24,088 nt of DNA. Origin: Flavobacteriales bacterium UBA7878. Its GTDB lineage: Bacteria > Bacteroidota > Bacteroidia > Flavobacteriales > Schleiferiaceae. The position numbers and the translations under genes are program-made. The notes beneath the pieces were generated by a model. That model had not been told where the DNA came from. It did no database searches and worked only from the letters and a program-made list of their open reading frames with translations. Positions 17,201 to 24,088 of this stretch are shown piece by piece (the stretch's first letter is position 1; the number at the start of each line of letters is the position of its first letter). Location: positions 51,226-75,313 of the forward strand of contig DLRW01000056.1 of NCBI GenBank assembly GCA_002501205.1. Reading direction: 5' to 3'.

Positions 17201-20200
17201 ATATCGAGAATAAAGGCGACTCATGTACCCTACCTGAGTTTCATTGTTCTTATCAGTATTACCCCCCATAAAGAAATCTGCATTAGGGGTTATCACTTCT
17301 ACCACAATCTTTGAACCGGCCGGAAGGTCAAGATCTACCGGAACAACCCGGATGCTTCCGGTACTAACCTTTAGGCTGTCATTATATGTGTATATCGGAG
17401 TGCTGTATCGAGACAAAGGGCTGGAGTAGCTTATTAATTGACTGGAAACATTTCCAGTGGTCACTTCGCTATAGAGGTAAATATTTACGGTAGCAATTTG
17501 ATTGTACACGAAGTTTCGCACTCCGTATTTAATACTGGAAATGTGATAATTGTAATTAAGACCCTCTACCCCTAAATCATAAACCCGGGCATAGGATGAA
17601 TGATTTCCGGTATAATCAACCGAATAATTAGAAACCAGACTTGTTTGATTAAGGTCCCTGCTCTGGCTGATATCACAGTTATCTGCTACTTGCGGCAAGG
17701 AGTAGGTAACCTTCTGTCCACATTGTTGACTGGTAAATACAATAGTAGTGTCTGATGGTACCGAGATACTTGGTTTAATACTATCACTAACCGTTATACT
17801 AAAAGTACTGGTATCCGAATTTCCACTGGCATCCAGCGCTACAAATACAATTTCAGTAACACCCGAAGGGAAATTAGATCCACTGGGTAATCCTTCTACC
17901 ATACTTAAACTACTCAGACTACAATTATCTGTAGCAGTTGGCATAGAATAATTCACGAGGCTATAGCAGCCGGTAGAATCAGGGCTTACCGAAATGTTTG
18001 CTGGTGTATTATGAATCTCAGGAGCAGTGGTGTCTTGAGCGAAAATCCAGGTAGTAGCCGAATCTATTAAACCTTTGGTATCGCGAGCATAAACTTGCAC
18101 GGGAACCGAGTTAATTTGACGGTTCGCAGGATCCCAATTTTGAAATTGTCCATCAAAAGCATTAGGGCCAAAATCCTTCAATTGGCTATTGCTTCCCAAC
18201 AGAGGATAATACGCCAATAAATGCGGAATTTGATTGACTGGCTCCTCATCCCAGAGCTTAGTCATATCCGTAGTAGCAAGTAAGCTGTCGAAAATGGCTA
18301 CCTGAGCCAATTTACCTTTAAAGAATTCTCCAAATCCAGAAGAAGAACCTATAACAAAGTGCTCTGTAGTTGCACTTAAGTTAATGTTGGCGCTAAAACT
18401 GCCGATAAAATTTCCATCAGCCCAGAGCTGTGGATTGGCCCCATTGCCATCTAATACAAAGACCAAATGATACCATTTTCCGGCTTCAATACCGCCTGGG
18501 AAATTCAGGGTGGTGTAGGACGAATTATTCCATAAACCAATTTGACCTAGAGCCTGATTGAGGTGAAAAGAAAAGCGACTGCTATTTCCTCGGATGGCCA
18601 CAAAACCGGCATTATAAGAATAAGCATCGGCTTGAACCCAAATAGAAATGACTCCTTTCGTAAAATTGAATGCAGGATCATTGGGAACTTCAGCAAAATC
18701 GTTTATTCCATCGAAAGTAGCAAAAGCCGGAACGGCCCCGGAATTGGATGAACTACAATCAATGGAGTCCGTAGAAATCCAAACGGAATCTACTGAACAG
18801 TTATCGCTTACATAGTTTTCGAAGGGGCTGCTTTGGAGCACCTTAATTCCGGAAGGATCTAAATAGCCTGAGATTAGCACCGGAACATTTAATTGTGGAG
18901 CTATACTATCATTCGCAGTCAAAGTATAGCTGGAATTTAGAGTATCACCTAGTGCATCAATCACCTGATAAGAATAGGTCCCTGCGGGTAATCCGGTCCT
19001 TTGCAAATTGGTGTCTCCATCCCCCCAGCTAAACTGGTAAGGTGCAGCGCCCCCATTAATATAAGCTTGAATGGATCCGGTACTGTCGCTTGGGCAAAAT
19101 GGATTTTGATTAGCTAGCACATCCACGGTCAAGCCCGGGTAAAATGCTCTTAAAATGGGAAAGCCATTATTTGCCAGAGGCGTTATTCCCCATACATCAT
19201 CAAAATCCCAATTATTATAATTGCTAAACTGCTTCATTTGAGCAGTGGTTAATGGCAATGCATGACTGGAAGATGCCACACTATCACTATTGTAATAGCT
19301 TTCTGTAGCCACTACTCCACCTGTTCCACCGGCTAAGGCCCGGGTTCCGGAAACTGCGCCACTGGCATATACTTGATTTAAGTTGGCACTGCCATTTACA
19401 TTCCCAATAAGGGCGCCGGAGCCATCCGTACTTTGAGTTTGGGCAGTTGAATAAGCATAATTCAAACTAAGACTCTTCGCGATTTCCACCTCGCCAAATA
19501 AGGCTCCTACCGCATTCTGACCTTCAATTCTTCCGGTAACCGCTAGGGTATCGTTGGAGCTGGTACTTTCAGCGGTACCTGCAAAGGCACCAACTTTATC
19601 TTTCCCCTTAATATCAAGGTCTTCCAAGGCTAGATTCCGAACGTAAGAAGGGCCTGCTAATTCTTGAAAAATTCCGACCTCATCTTCATTCGGTCGATTT
19701 ATGTGGAGACCCTTAATAGTATGATTTCCACCTTCCAAATAAACTTCAACCTGATCAGGTTTAAAATCCGGGCTCATCCCCAAAGCATTAAAGCGACGGT
19801 AAAGAGGATTCCAGCCTTTACCATTATTCCAGGTTTGGGTTTCGGTAGCGTCAATATCATTTTGCAGAAGTGCGGTAGTTACAACCACAAAATCGAGAAA
19901 CTTCAAATCCTTGATATCCTTTATTAGGATGCGATCCAAAGTTCCGTCCGCGGTATCAGTTTCTACCTGAAGTAGATGATTTTTAGCGCTTTCTGAGGTA
20001 TTCAAAGCGACAACGATACCAGTCGAAGCCAAATTTAATTTGAAGCCCATCAGAAAGGTATTAATGGCTCCTATTACGCTATTGCTGGCAATTAGGTTAC
20101 TGAAGCTCAAGGAACTGCAAGTGAATTTAAAATGATCTGGACTTAAACCTGAACCTGGAGGATAGGCCGCGGATCCCTGAACATTTATAGTGCCACTTAA

Positions 20201-20884
20201 ATCCAGCAATTTCACATGCTGCGAGTCGCTACTATTCTTGCTGTAAAAGGATAGCTCGAATTTATATACCCCGCCAAAACCGCTATTATAATAGCCATAA
20301 GCTCTTTGTGAGGAATTGGTGGAAAAGGGCTCGATATAGCCATAGAGATATACGTCATTACCATTGGGATAAGCCCCGGAGATTTGAGGCATTAATAATC
20401 CTAATGAAGCGGTATTAAGCTGAAAGGGTGCATTAGCAGGAATATCACCCGGACTTAATCGGAAGGCATAAGGAGCCGTCATCCCTGGAGAACTTAAAAA
20501 GAACTCGAGTGGAGTATAGACAATCCCGTAAGTAGCGGTTCTGATTTCTGTGCCAGAATAATAACCACCTTGAGGCGTAACACCCAATTGGATAAACCTG
20601 GCGGTATCAGCTTCCCGGAGAATATAAGCACTGTCTGTTGCAGTAGAAATCGCAGTGCGTCCGGTTCCACTTTTATCATCGCAAGTGTACCATTGAAAAT
20701 TGAGATTGTGATTGGTAAGGGCGGTATCCAAGGAGCGGAAGAATAAGGTATCTCCTACTTCCAGGGTTCCGGTAAAAGCGCAATGGGGTGCATTTACCCC
20801 TGATGATAATTGTCCAAAAGCCGCACTTGCCCAAATGGCAAAAAGCAGACTCAAAAACAATCGGTAGAGTAAGCGTAGATTCAT
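11036..20884 (-). CDS. Giant T9SS-exported modular adhesin (GLUG, SprB, LamG, HYR)
   Basis: This 3,282-residue cell-surface protein has a signal peptide ending ASAAFGQ (about 25) and a type A T9SS sorting domain at 3204-3282 (MQVYPNPNDGLFTI to the Arg-Lys tail). Modules in order: Ig-like N-terminal region (about 27-125); unrecognised beta-rich region; GLUG-like repeats (about 355-575, ending FPILRAF); SprB-like repeat (584-658, NPFCPSDSTGSIQAYINGGA); HYR-like module with a LamG domain inside (659-950); HYR (951-1033); HYR split by a beta-sandwich domain (1034-1291); HYR (1292-1378); HYR-like with a second LamG inside (1379-1679); 13 tandem units of about 80 residues (1680-2720); four canonical HYR domains (2721-3043); Ig-like domains (about 3045-3190). 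The domain types imply adhesion or carbohydrate binding; the ligand is unknown. One continuous frame covers 9.8 kb with no break. An OmpA gene follows after 19 bases. Confidence 0.93.
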   Translation of the reverse strand: MNLRLLYRLFLSLLFAIWASAAFGQLSSGVNAPHCAFTGTLEVGDTLFFRSLDTALTNHNLNFQWYTCDDKSGTGRTAISTATDSAYILREADTARFIQLGVTPQGGYYSGTEIRTATYGIVYTPLEFFLSSPGMTAPYAFRLSPGDIPANAPFQLNTASLGLLMPQISGAYPNGNDVYLYGYIEPFSTNSSQRAYGYYNSGFGGVYKFELSFYSKNSSDSQHVKLLDLSGTINVQGSAAYPPGSGLSPDHFKFTCSSLSFSNLIASNSVIGAINTFLMGFKLNLASTGIVVALNTSESAKNHLLQVETDTADGTLDRILIKDIKDLKFLDFVVVTTALLQNDIDATETQTWNNGKGWNPLYRRFNALGMSPDFKPDQVEVYLEGGNHTIKGLHINRPNEDEVGIFQELAGPSYVRNLALEDLDIKGKDKVGAFAGTAESTSSNDTLAVTGRIEGQNAVGALFGEVEIAKSLSLNYAYSTAQTQSTDGSGALIGNVNGSANLNQVYASGAVSGTRALAGGTGGVVATESYYNSDSVASSSHALPLTTAQMKQFSNYNNWDFDDVWGITPLANNGFPILRAFYPGLTVDVLANQNPFCPSDSTGSIQAYINGGAAPYQFSWGDGDTNLQRTGLPAGTYSYQVIDALGDTLNSSYTLTANDSIAPQLNVPVLISGYLDPSGIKVLQSSPFENYVSDNCSVDSVWISTDSIDCSSSNSGAVPAFATFDGINDFAEVPNDPAFNFTKGVISIWVQADAYSYNAGFVAIRGNSSRFSFHLNQALGQIGLWNNSSYTTLNFPGGIEAGKWYHLVFVLDGNGANPQLWADGNFIGSFSANINLSATTEHFVIGSSSGFGEFFKGKLAQVAIFDSLLATTDMTKLWDEEPVNQIPHLLAYYPLLGSNSQLKDFGPNAFDGQFQNWDPANRQINSVPVQVYARDTKGLIDSATTWIFAQDTTAPEIHNTPANISVSPDSTGCYSLVNYSMPTATDNCSLSSLSMVEGLPSGSNFPSGVTEIVFVALDASGNSDTSTFSITVSDSIKPSISVPSDTTIVFTSQQCGQKVTYSLPQVADNCDISQSRDLNQTSLVSNYSVDYTGNHSSYARVYDLGVEGLNYNYHISSIKYGVRNFVYNQIATVNIYLYSEVTTGNVSSQLISYSSPLSRYSTPIYTYNDSLKVSTGSIRVVPVDLDLPAGSKIVVEVITPNADFFMGGNTDKNNETQVGYMSRLYSRYQVPGYDFCPLISIVGEEYLGLTTTLKSGLPSGSNFSSGVNKVTYQIEDGNGNLDSASFLINVVDSAAPTVYTTNLNFKITDQDSSICGYAYDYGEPSNLFYDACGLDTVIRISGLPTDTIFPLGLSVSKYIAYDNWGNVSDTAFFRVTVVDEQSPTPILKDSVHLYLDSNGTVDFDASIADLGSYDNCSAIDSIIADLDQFDCSAVDGFSNASPSLGYLSFDGVDDHIEVVPNMRDGLDTFTIEFWYRDVLPDSLYATSPDYFYGGGGFSIGNDTINQVAVGLGNQYAVNLYGPSGYRFNNYGAGSRRWRRFRMVRQGPVWRTFSNDVLSGIFFYNAPDTNYTLRIGTVHDTGPNAYISQFFKGDIDNIRIWDTISFPGQESIHEDHLVVHYDFEEGTGSQLINRVNGQVEGQLTNMDSIQSWVSSANTVKITLFDEAGNSSDDYSLLFIHDTIAPVLQVQNPIVYLDSSGYTYLDATNLIDTLYDACGIDTVYWDRDTLSCADLGSLTVTLETRDNHDNQRTRSTTVEVRDTIFPLALARNLDLYLDASGSASIEVSDIDSGSYDPNCSLDTLYLSKHQFSCTDTGAQMVYLIAIDLAGNLDSALANIEVLDTNKPTVITQDISVYLNTNGQASIQVSDIDNGTSKACGNLNLDLTKASFDCNDLGANSIWLIADDGAGNRDSALATVTVLDTLKPTLQANNQVVYLDANGQAAISTNQVNNGSTDNCSIQSLSLSQSAFGCTDLGMNQVYLIAMDTAANMDSVAFTVEVLDSIRPVAQARNMLIYLDATGQASLSASQVNIGSSGNCSLVPTISQTVFNCADEGLNLEMLRVTDPAGNQDSATFLVEVRDTISPVVIPRNITVQLGATGQVSVAASQVDSASYDNCSNQLFYSISKSSFNCSNLGLNTVSLTATDGQGNSTTAQAQILVEDNILPVVRSRNLSLYLDANGLASITTGMLDNGSTDNCSIDSLALSQSDFSCADLGQNTISFMAFDQSGNSNSTNAIITVIDTVAPVLSTQSINVYLDANGQASITANDLDNGTTDNCAIQNLQISQTNFDCSDLGQVAIQFTAIDASGNSHSQTLNVMVLDTISPTVVGGSLSLNLDANGQASLAAGDINSSSSDNCGISQWSLSQTSFDCTNLGSNTISLTGTDASGNSHSANWTISIADTSAPTVLTQNQTLYLDANGNASLSSSQVDAGSYDNCGIQNLSLSQSTFDCSDIGTLSLSLSADDASANMASANFVTTVLDTMAPVLSTQSINVYLDANGQATITANDLDNGSADNCAIQDLQISQSSFDCSDLGNQTLTFTALDVNGNQRSTQVGITVLDTVSPIVPGGSFNLNLDANGAASLSAADINGNASDNCGVTSWTLSQTSFSCADVGSNTVSLTATDASGNSQTTNYTILVQDALAPVLNLQNITVYLTANGMRAVAATEVDNVSSDNCAIASRVLDIDTFDCADLGQNLVNFTATDVNGNAASQNVIITVKDTISPSIVNLPTNITAYTDPNQCGTIVQWPAILGSDNCGSATVSTSQTNGGLFAKGLTNVNVLVQDANGNSQSGSFTINVLDTIAPLISNVPQVYTVLPNAGSCDAGVNWIPPVASDNCGTANLTSNYAPGATLPVGTTTIVYTATDADGNSRSVSFDVTVTDAIAPQFSNVPADIVQANDAGQCGANVSWTAPNATDNCTVSTFSSSHNSGDFFATGTTTVTYTATDAAGNQTSISFDITVEDQEKPVVSSVPVNDTVGQCGAAYVYSLPTATDNCGTVNVQQIAGLPSGNVFPIGVTQNSFRISDAAGNDTVVGFTVVVIPQGQANLPDLLEICANAPAVDITEGQATINWSGPGIINSGTTFDPARAGTGRKTLTYTFVDDYGCSVSGSIIVTVLPVPSTPQIVQVASNTLSTTQTYSTYQWYRDGVAIPGAVNQNYSYTQSGHYQVIVGNISGCEVFGAGYAIGPIHGGIGVEEFNWSDMQVYPNPNDGLFTIDFAGLTKENMKVQVLSTDGKLVYESQQKLNAESQIRIDLRGLPAAVYYLRVSNGATRETRKLIIY
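11756..12724 (-). repeat. Four canonical HYR domain repeats in the adhesin gene
   Basis: Four consecutive modules of 81, 81, 81 and 80 residues begin at 12724, 12481, 12238 and 11995. Each starts with D-x-x-x-P, has a Cys in the first third, ATDNC or SDNC in the middle, a glycine-rich FxxGTTTVTYTATDA strand and a closing SFxVTV strand. They differ from the 13-unit array in cysteine position and in lacking the YLDANG motif. Confidence 0.85.
12725..15847 (-). repeat. Thirteen tandem 240-bp HYR-like units in the adhesin gene
   Basis: Units begin (minus strand) at 15847, 15607, 15364, 15124, 14884, 14647, 14404, 14164, 13924, 13684, 13444, 13204 and 12964. Ten are exactly 240 bp, two are 243 and one is 237. 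Typical landmarks are D-T-x-x-P, YLDANGQAS, DNC, FDCxDLG and TDxxGNxxS, giving two conserved cysteines per unit. The plus-strand word CCATTGGCATCC recurs at 13146, 13386, 13626 and 13866, with close variants at other 240-base steps. Within the array the pair of units at 14164 and 13924 recurs at 13444 and 13204, a 720-bp higher-order repeat. Confidence 0.9.
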
Positions 20885-21039
20885 AGAGTTGGGGGGAGTT
20901 TAATTAGCGGATATAAAACTAATCGGGACTCCTGCTCCCACTCTTATATTTTAAGCCTCAAATAGGCCTCAGGAAGGACCTCAAACAGGCCTCAGAAAAC
21001 TTAACTCAATAAAATACAGACACTTAAAATTAAAGCTCC
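20885..21039 (-). promoter_or_regulatory. Upstream region of the adhesin with four phased TGAGG repeats
   Basis: On the minus strand the copies are TGAGGCCT (20994-20987), TGAGGTCC (20983-20976), TGAGGCCT (20971-20964) and TGAGGCTT (20960-20953). Their steps of 11, 12 and 11 bases put all on one face of the helix. They lie about 70-110 bases before the adhesin ATG. A TAGTTTTA at 20921-20914 resembles the Bacteroidota -7 box (TAnnTTTG), which would put the repeats at activator positions; no good -33 TTTG is seen. No terminator for the upstream regulator gene is visible in this spacer. Confidence 0.6.
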
Positions 21040-22911
21040 TTAGGAAACCAATTGTAGAATTTCCTTCACTCCATCCTGGAAATCGAGCTCCTCAGCCATG
21101 TCTAATTTCTTGCGAACACGGTAGCGAATATTGCGAACGGCCTTTTCAGTTTTCTGCAAAAGTTTGGCAATATCTTCAGTGCGATAATCCATCAAATAGA
21201 GCATAGTAGTATACACTTCTGCTTCTTTTTTCTCACCTAATTTACCCGCTAATTGATCTTGTAAGCCAGGGTAAAAATCATTGATCTTTTGGGCAATTTC
21301 TTCCAGAGCCGCTTCAGTCGCTTTTCGGCCCACCAGGTTTTTCATTTGGCGGGTTAATTTCCGATTTTCCGGTTGCTCCAGATTATTGTTCAAATCGTTC
21401 AACAATTGCTTGAGCTCGGCATTGAGCATCTGATGCTCGGTAATTTGTTTAACCCTCTCTTGTAATTCCGCTTTCAACTGATTATTCTTTTGCTCGCTTT
21501 GTTCTTTCTCTAATGCGGTACGTTTCAAATCCGAAGCCATTAAGGCCTCTTTCTGCTCATGCAGTATTCTTTCCGCTTTGCGTCTTTTCACGATAGTATT
21601 AACCAGGAAAATAAGAAGTATGGCCACCAGGCCCACCGCAATTAAAGCAATCATTGTCCCCTGATTTCGGGCTTCCAGAATTTTGTTTTCTGCTTCTTTT
21701 TCTTTGGTTTCATACTCTACCAAAAGCTCCTCACGCACCGCAAGCTTATCCTTTTCAAGAACATCAATCCAAAGTGAATCGTAAATCGTTTTGTAGTAGT
21801 TGAAGGAATCCACATCAGCACGGGTCACCATGATTTTCATCCCTAAATTGGCAAGATGCTTTACACTTTCTTCATGGTGCGCATACTCCGGATATAAAGA
21901 ACTTAATTTCTGATACAGCTCTTCTGCCCGATTCACATCATGAACATCCAACAAGAAATTCCCATAGGAAGTCATATCCGTTATCCAACCAAATAAATAG
22001 GGATAATTCTCGTAGATCTTAAAAGTCTTCTCATAATATTCTCGGGCTACCTCAATTCTATTCAGTTTGGCATAAGTACGAGCCATATTGCGATAAAGGG
22101 TTCGTAGTAAAAAACTATCCCCAGCAGCCTCGGCCTTGCTAATGGCCATTTCCCGGTAATTGATAATACTGTCATTGGAGCTGCCTCTATTTTCATGTAA
22201 GAGTGCTAAAGCTTCATAAATACCAGCCAGATTTCGATCATCATTTTCATCTTCAGCATATTCTGCACCAATATTACATATTTCGATACCCAACTGAATT
22301 TCACGTACCTTATGATAAAAACCGCACAATTGCCGATAGAGAAAGGATTTTCTTTCGGGTATCATGTCCCCTCTTAAGCGAATCATTTCCCTTAAACGAA
22401 TACTGGTTTCAATCGCCTTTTCCTTTTCTTCCTGATCGGCCTGGAGGAACATCAATTGTGAGAGGGCCACGGCCAACATTTCTTCCTGACCTATTTCCTC
22501 TAGTATCCGGATACGTTTTTGCAGATATCCCGCCGCCATATCCAATTTGCCAATTTGCTGATAACAGATAATCAACATAGACTCTAAAGCCTCGGCTTGT
22601 AGCTTGGGATCAAGACTATCAATATAATCTTCGTAGGCAGGTAGGAACCATTTTCCCAGACTATCCCCCTTATTTTGAGCAATGGTAAAAACGTGAGTTT
22701 CCAATCGAATTAAGCGATTGGTATTGAAGCTGGAATCCGACATCGCTTTTAATGTCCCCCGAAAAGAATTCGGAAACTCCTGCGCTCTTAATTGGTTTAG
22801 CGGAACCATGAATAGCAATACCCAGAAAATAGCTCTGAATTGCCTGGCGCTTTTTTTAACTTCCTCCCCCCGGTCTACTAAATATGAAACCATGAAAGTC
22901 AACAAACTCAT
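21040..22911 (-). CDS. TPR, transmembrane, coiled-coil and HTH regulator
   Basis: This 623-residue protein is numbered from the ATG at 22911; an ATG at 22893 is equally possible and a TTG at 22938 less so. A hydrophobic signal segment (about 24-43, ending LRAQ) is followed by a TPR-like helical region (about 60-400, with YEALALLHENRG and NMARTYAKLNRIEVAREYYEK). One transmembrane helix (about 417-440, ALIAVGLVAILLIFLV) is followed by a cytoplasmic coiled coil. The C-terminal helix-turn-helix of LuxR/sigma-4 style (about 574-602) contains YRTEDIAKLLQKTEKAVRNI and RYRVRKKL. This matches Bacteroidota one-component regulators with a periplasmic TPR sensor and a cytosolic HTH output. It lies just upstream of the adhesin gene in the same orientation and may control it. 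The signal sensed is unknown. Confidence 0.85.
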   Translation of the reverse strand: MSLLTFMVSYLVDRGEEVKKSARQFRAIFWVLLFMVPLNQLRAQEFPNSFRGTLKAMSDSSFNTNRLIRLETHVFTIAQNKGDSLGKWFLPAYEDYIDSLDPKLQAEALESMLIICYQQIGKLDMAAGYLQKRIRILEEIGQEEMLAVALSQLMFLQADQEEKEKAIETSIRLREMIRLRGDMIPERKSFLYRQLCGFYHKVREIQLGIEICNIGAEYAEDENDDRNLAGIYEALALLHENRGSSNDSIINYREMAISKAEAAGDSFLLRTLYRNMARTYAKLNRIEVAREYYEKTFKIYENYPYLFGWITDMTSYGNFLLDVHDVNRAEELYQKLSSLYPEYAHHEESVKHLANLGMKIMVTRADVDSFNYYKTIYDSLWIDVLEKDKLAVREELLVEYETKEKEAENKILEARNQGTMIALIAVGLVAILLIFLVNTIVKRRKAERILHEQKEALMASDLKRTALEKEQSEQKNNQLKAELQERVKQITEHQMLNAELKQLLNDLNNNLEQPENRKLTRQMKNLVGRKATEAALEEIAQKINDFYPGLQDQLAGKLGEKKEAEVYTTMLYLMDYRTEDIAKLLQKTEKAVRNIRYRVRKKLDMAEELDFQDGVKEILQLVS

Positions 22912-23019
22912 CCCCCTGTTTTGAATGTTTAAATACAAAATTCAAGCAAGCACATAATTACTAAATAGTTTTAAAAGGACTAAATAAAATTAACATAAGC
23001 TCCTAAAAGCCTGAAAAAC
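22912..23019. promoter_or_regulatory. Divergent promoter spacer
   Basis: This 108-base A/T-rich spacer separates the regulator (minus) from the small secreted protein (plus). It contains an inverted pair TTGAAT (22921-22926) / ATTCAA (22940-22945) and, on the plus strand, a TAGTTTTA that resembles the Bacteroidota -7 element. No convincing TTTG -33 box is present, so promoter positions are not fixed. Confidence 0.35.
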
Positions 23020-23514
23020 ATGAAGCTTAAGCTCAAAAAGCCCCTTTTCACCATACTTTCTCTATTCACTATAGGAATCCTACCCCTTCAAGATTTGCAG
23101 GCTCAGGCCTATGCCTTGCTATCAAGGAGTTCGGACAGCGCCAGCATCTTCCAATGTTATCTCTTGGATGAGATGGGTAGCCCTGCTACTCCGCAGGATG
23201 ATCGGATTATCGATAGCTTACTTATTCCAGCTTCGAAGCTTAATTGCCCCTTCAAAGAGATAGATCTGGTGGTACACCATCCGGTACTTACAGGCAATTC
23301 CTTAAGCTTGGAAATATCCTTTTTTAAACGCAAGCAAATTCAGAATCCTCGCGACGATCAATGGCTATACTCCGTAGTTTGGCAAGGAGATAAATCTCAA
23401 TTCAAACAATTACAAAGGAATCCTCCGGAAGAAATTCTAGCTCCGGGCAGCTTTAAGTTGGAAATGCCCAAGGCCTTGCGCATTGATCTAGACTCCCTTT
23501 CTAAATCCAATTAG
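23020..23514 (+). CDS. Small secreted protein of unknown function
   Basis: This 164-residue protein has a basic N-terminus (MKLKLKK), a hydrophobic core and a signal peptidase site near LQAQ (about 29), so it is exported. The mature part is a compact alpha/beta-looking domain with two cysteines (about 46 and 76) that could form a disulfide, and ends in a hydrophilic DLDSLSKSN tail. There is no lipobox, T9SS domain or known motif. It is divergent from the TPR-HTH regulator across 108 bases and only four bases ahead of the YdeI-like gene, so it is probably co-transcribed with that gene. No family is recognised. Confidence 0.65.
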   Translation: MKLKLKKPLFTILSLFTIGILPLQDLQAQAYALLSRSSDSASIFQCYLLDEMGSPATPQDDRIIDSLLIPASKLNCPFKEIDLVVHHPVLTGNSLSLEISFFKRKQIQNPRDDQWLYSVVWQGDKSQFKQLQRNPPEEILAPGSFKLEMPKALRIDLDSLSKSN

Positions 23515-23518
23515 CAAA

Positions 23519-24088
23519 ATGCGTGTCACCGAATACTTTCAAGATAAGCCTTGTTTTGAAGCGCAATCGCCGGCAGATTGGAATTTATGGTTAGAAGAGA
23601 GTGCTGAATCATCTAAGGGAATCTGGCTCATTCTGCATAAGCAGTCCCATCCTCAAGACACATTGACTTATGCCGAATCGGTTGAAGAAGCCTTATGCTA
23701 TGGCTGGGTAGATGGCCGTAAAAACAGCCGCGATCAACACAGCTATTATCTCTATTTCGCCCCGCGAAATCCTCAAAGTTTTTGGAGTAAAAGCAATCGA
23801 ATTCGCATCGAAAAACTGGAAGCAGCCGGAAAAATGCGGGATGCTGGCCGTAAGTTGGTGAAAATCGCCAAAGCGACGGGAACCTGGTTAGCCCTTGAAA
23901 GTGTGGAGAATCTGGAAGTCCCTTTGGATTTGGAAGATGCCTTAAAACAAAGTGGTCGAGCCTGGGAAAATTATCAGGCTTTTTCGGATTCTGGAAAACG
24001 ACTTTTATTAGACTGGATTCTCCGTGCTAAAAAAGCGGAAACCAGGGCTAAACGCATCCACGAAATTGTGGCTGGGGCAGCTGAAAAC
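23519..24088 (+). CDS. YdeI/OmpD-associated family protein (3' truncated by window edge)
   Basis: The frame opens at ATG 23519, four bases after the preceding stop, and runs 190 codons to the window end without a stop. It has the family blocks SPADWNLWLEE near the start, GIWLILHKQ, ESVEEALCYGWVDGRKNSRD and YFAPRNPQSFWSKSNRIRIE. A helical region KLEAAGKMRDAGRKLVKIAK follows, and the end of the visible part (about 160-190, YQAFSDSGKRLLLDWILRAK) matches the helical tail typical of the family. The protein is cytoplasmic. E. coli-type relatives are linked to bacteriocin or polymyxin tolerance, but the molecular function is not settled. The normal family length is about 190-200 residues, so only the last few codons are probably missing. 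Confidence 0.87.
   Translation, partial: MRVTEYFQDKPCFEAQSPADWNLWLEESAESSKGIWLILHKQSHPQDTLTYAESVEEALCYGWVDGRKNSRDQHSYYLYFAPRNPQSFWSKSNRIRIEKLEAAGKMRDAGRKLVKIAKATGTWLALESVENLEVPLDLEDALKQSGRAWENYQAFSDSGKRLLLDWILRAKKAETRAKRIHEIVAGAAEN

Noticed and set aside
20964..20994. AGGCCT palindromes as a restriction-type or dyad operator site
   Set aside because: Only two of the four copies are palindromic, while all four share TGAGG in direct orientation, so direct repeats explain the pattern better.

Overview
The window comes from a Bacteroidota chromosome, most likely a marine or gliding-type Flavobacteriales relative. The main evidence is a 3,282-residue surface protein ending in a type IX secretion (T9SS) type A sorting domain. 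Further support comes from SprB-like and HYR modules, many exported proteins with short AQ/SQ-ending signal peptides, translation starts without Shine-Dalgarno sequences, and a TPR/transmembrane/HTH regulator of a kind common in this phylum. No taxon can be fixed from sequence alone.

Left end (1-2200): the window opens inside a tRNA-Arg whose terminator hairpin is intact. It is followed by about 400 bases without an intact gene, which include a likely gene remnant on the minus strand. Next comes a tightly coupled pair: a TcmP-like methyltransferase-fold protein and a Gp37/Gp68 (DUF5131) three-cysteine, radical-SAM-like protein. A diverged copy of the tRNA tail plus terminator lies 2,105 bases downstream. 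The pair therefore looks like small accessory cargo lodged at a tRNA, with no integrase in view. This is the best candidate here for a poorly described system.

Middle left (2297-5801, plus strand): four genes encode a secreted protein of unknown function, a DUF1801 protein, a putative lipoprotein and a secreted OmpA/ZU5-like protein. A convergent, hairpin-rich spacer separates them from a minus-strand pair, a Prc-like S41 protease overlapping by ATGA a helical exported protein. A pentapeptide-repeat protein (9201-9770) converges on the next block across a strong shared terminator.

Right (9823-22911, minus strand): in transcription order this block runs from a membrane-anchored TPR/coiled-coil/HTH regulator, through a promoter region carrying four phased TGAGG repeats, to the giant T9SS adhesin and an OmpA-family barrel protein 19 bases behind it. 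The adhesin is built from Ig-like, GLUG-like, SprB-like, LamG and HYR modules, including 13 tandem units of almost exactly 240 bp. A plausible reading is that the regulator senses the envelope state, the adhesin is exported by T9SS, and the OmpA protein links the assembly to peptidoglycan; these links are inference. The right edge has a small secreted protein and the start of a YdeI/OmpD-associated family gene, both on the plus strand and divergent from the regulator.
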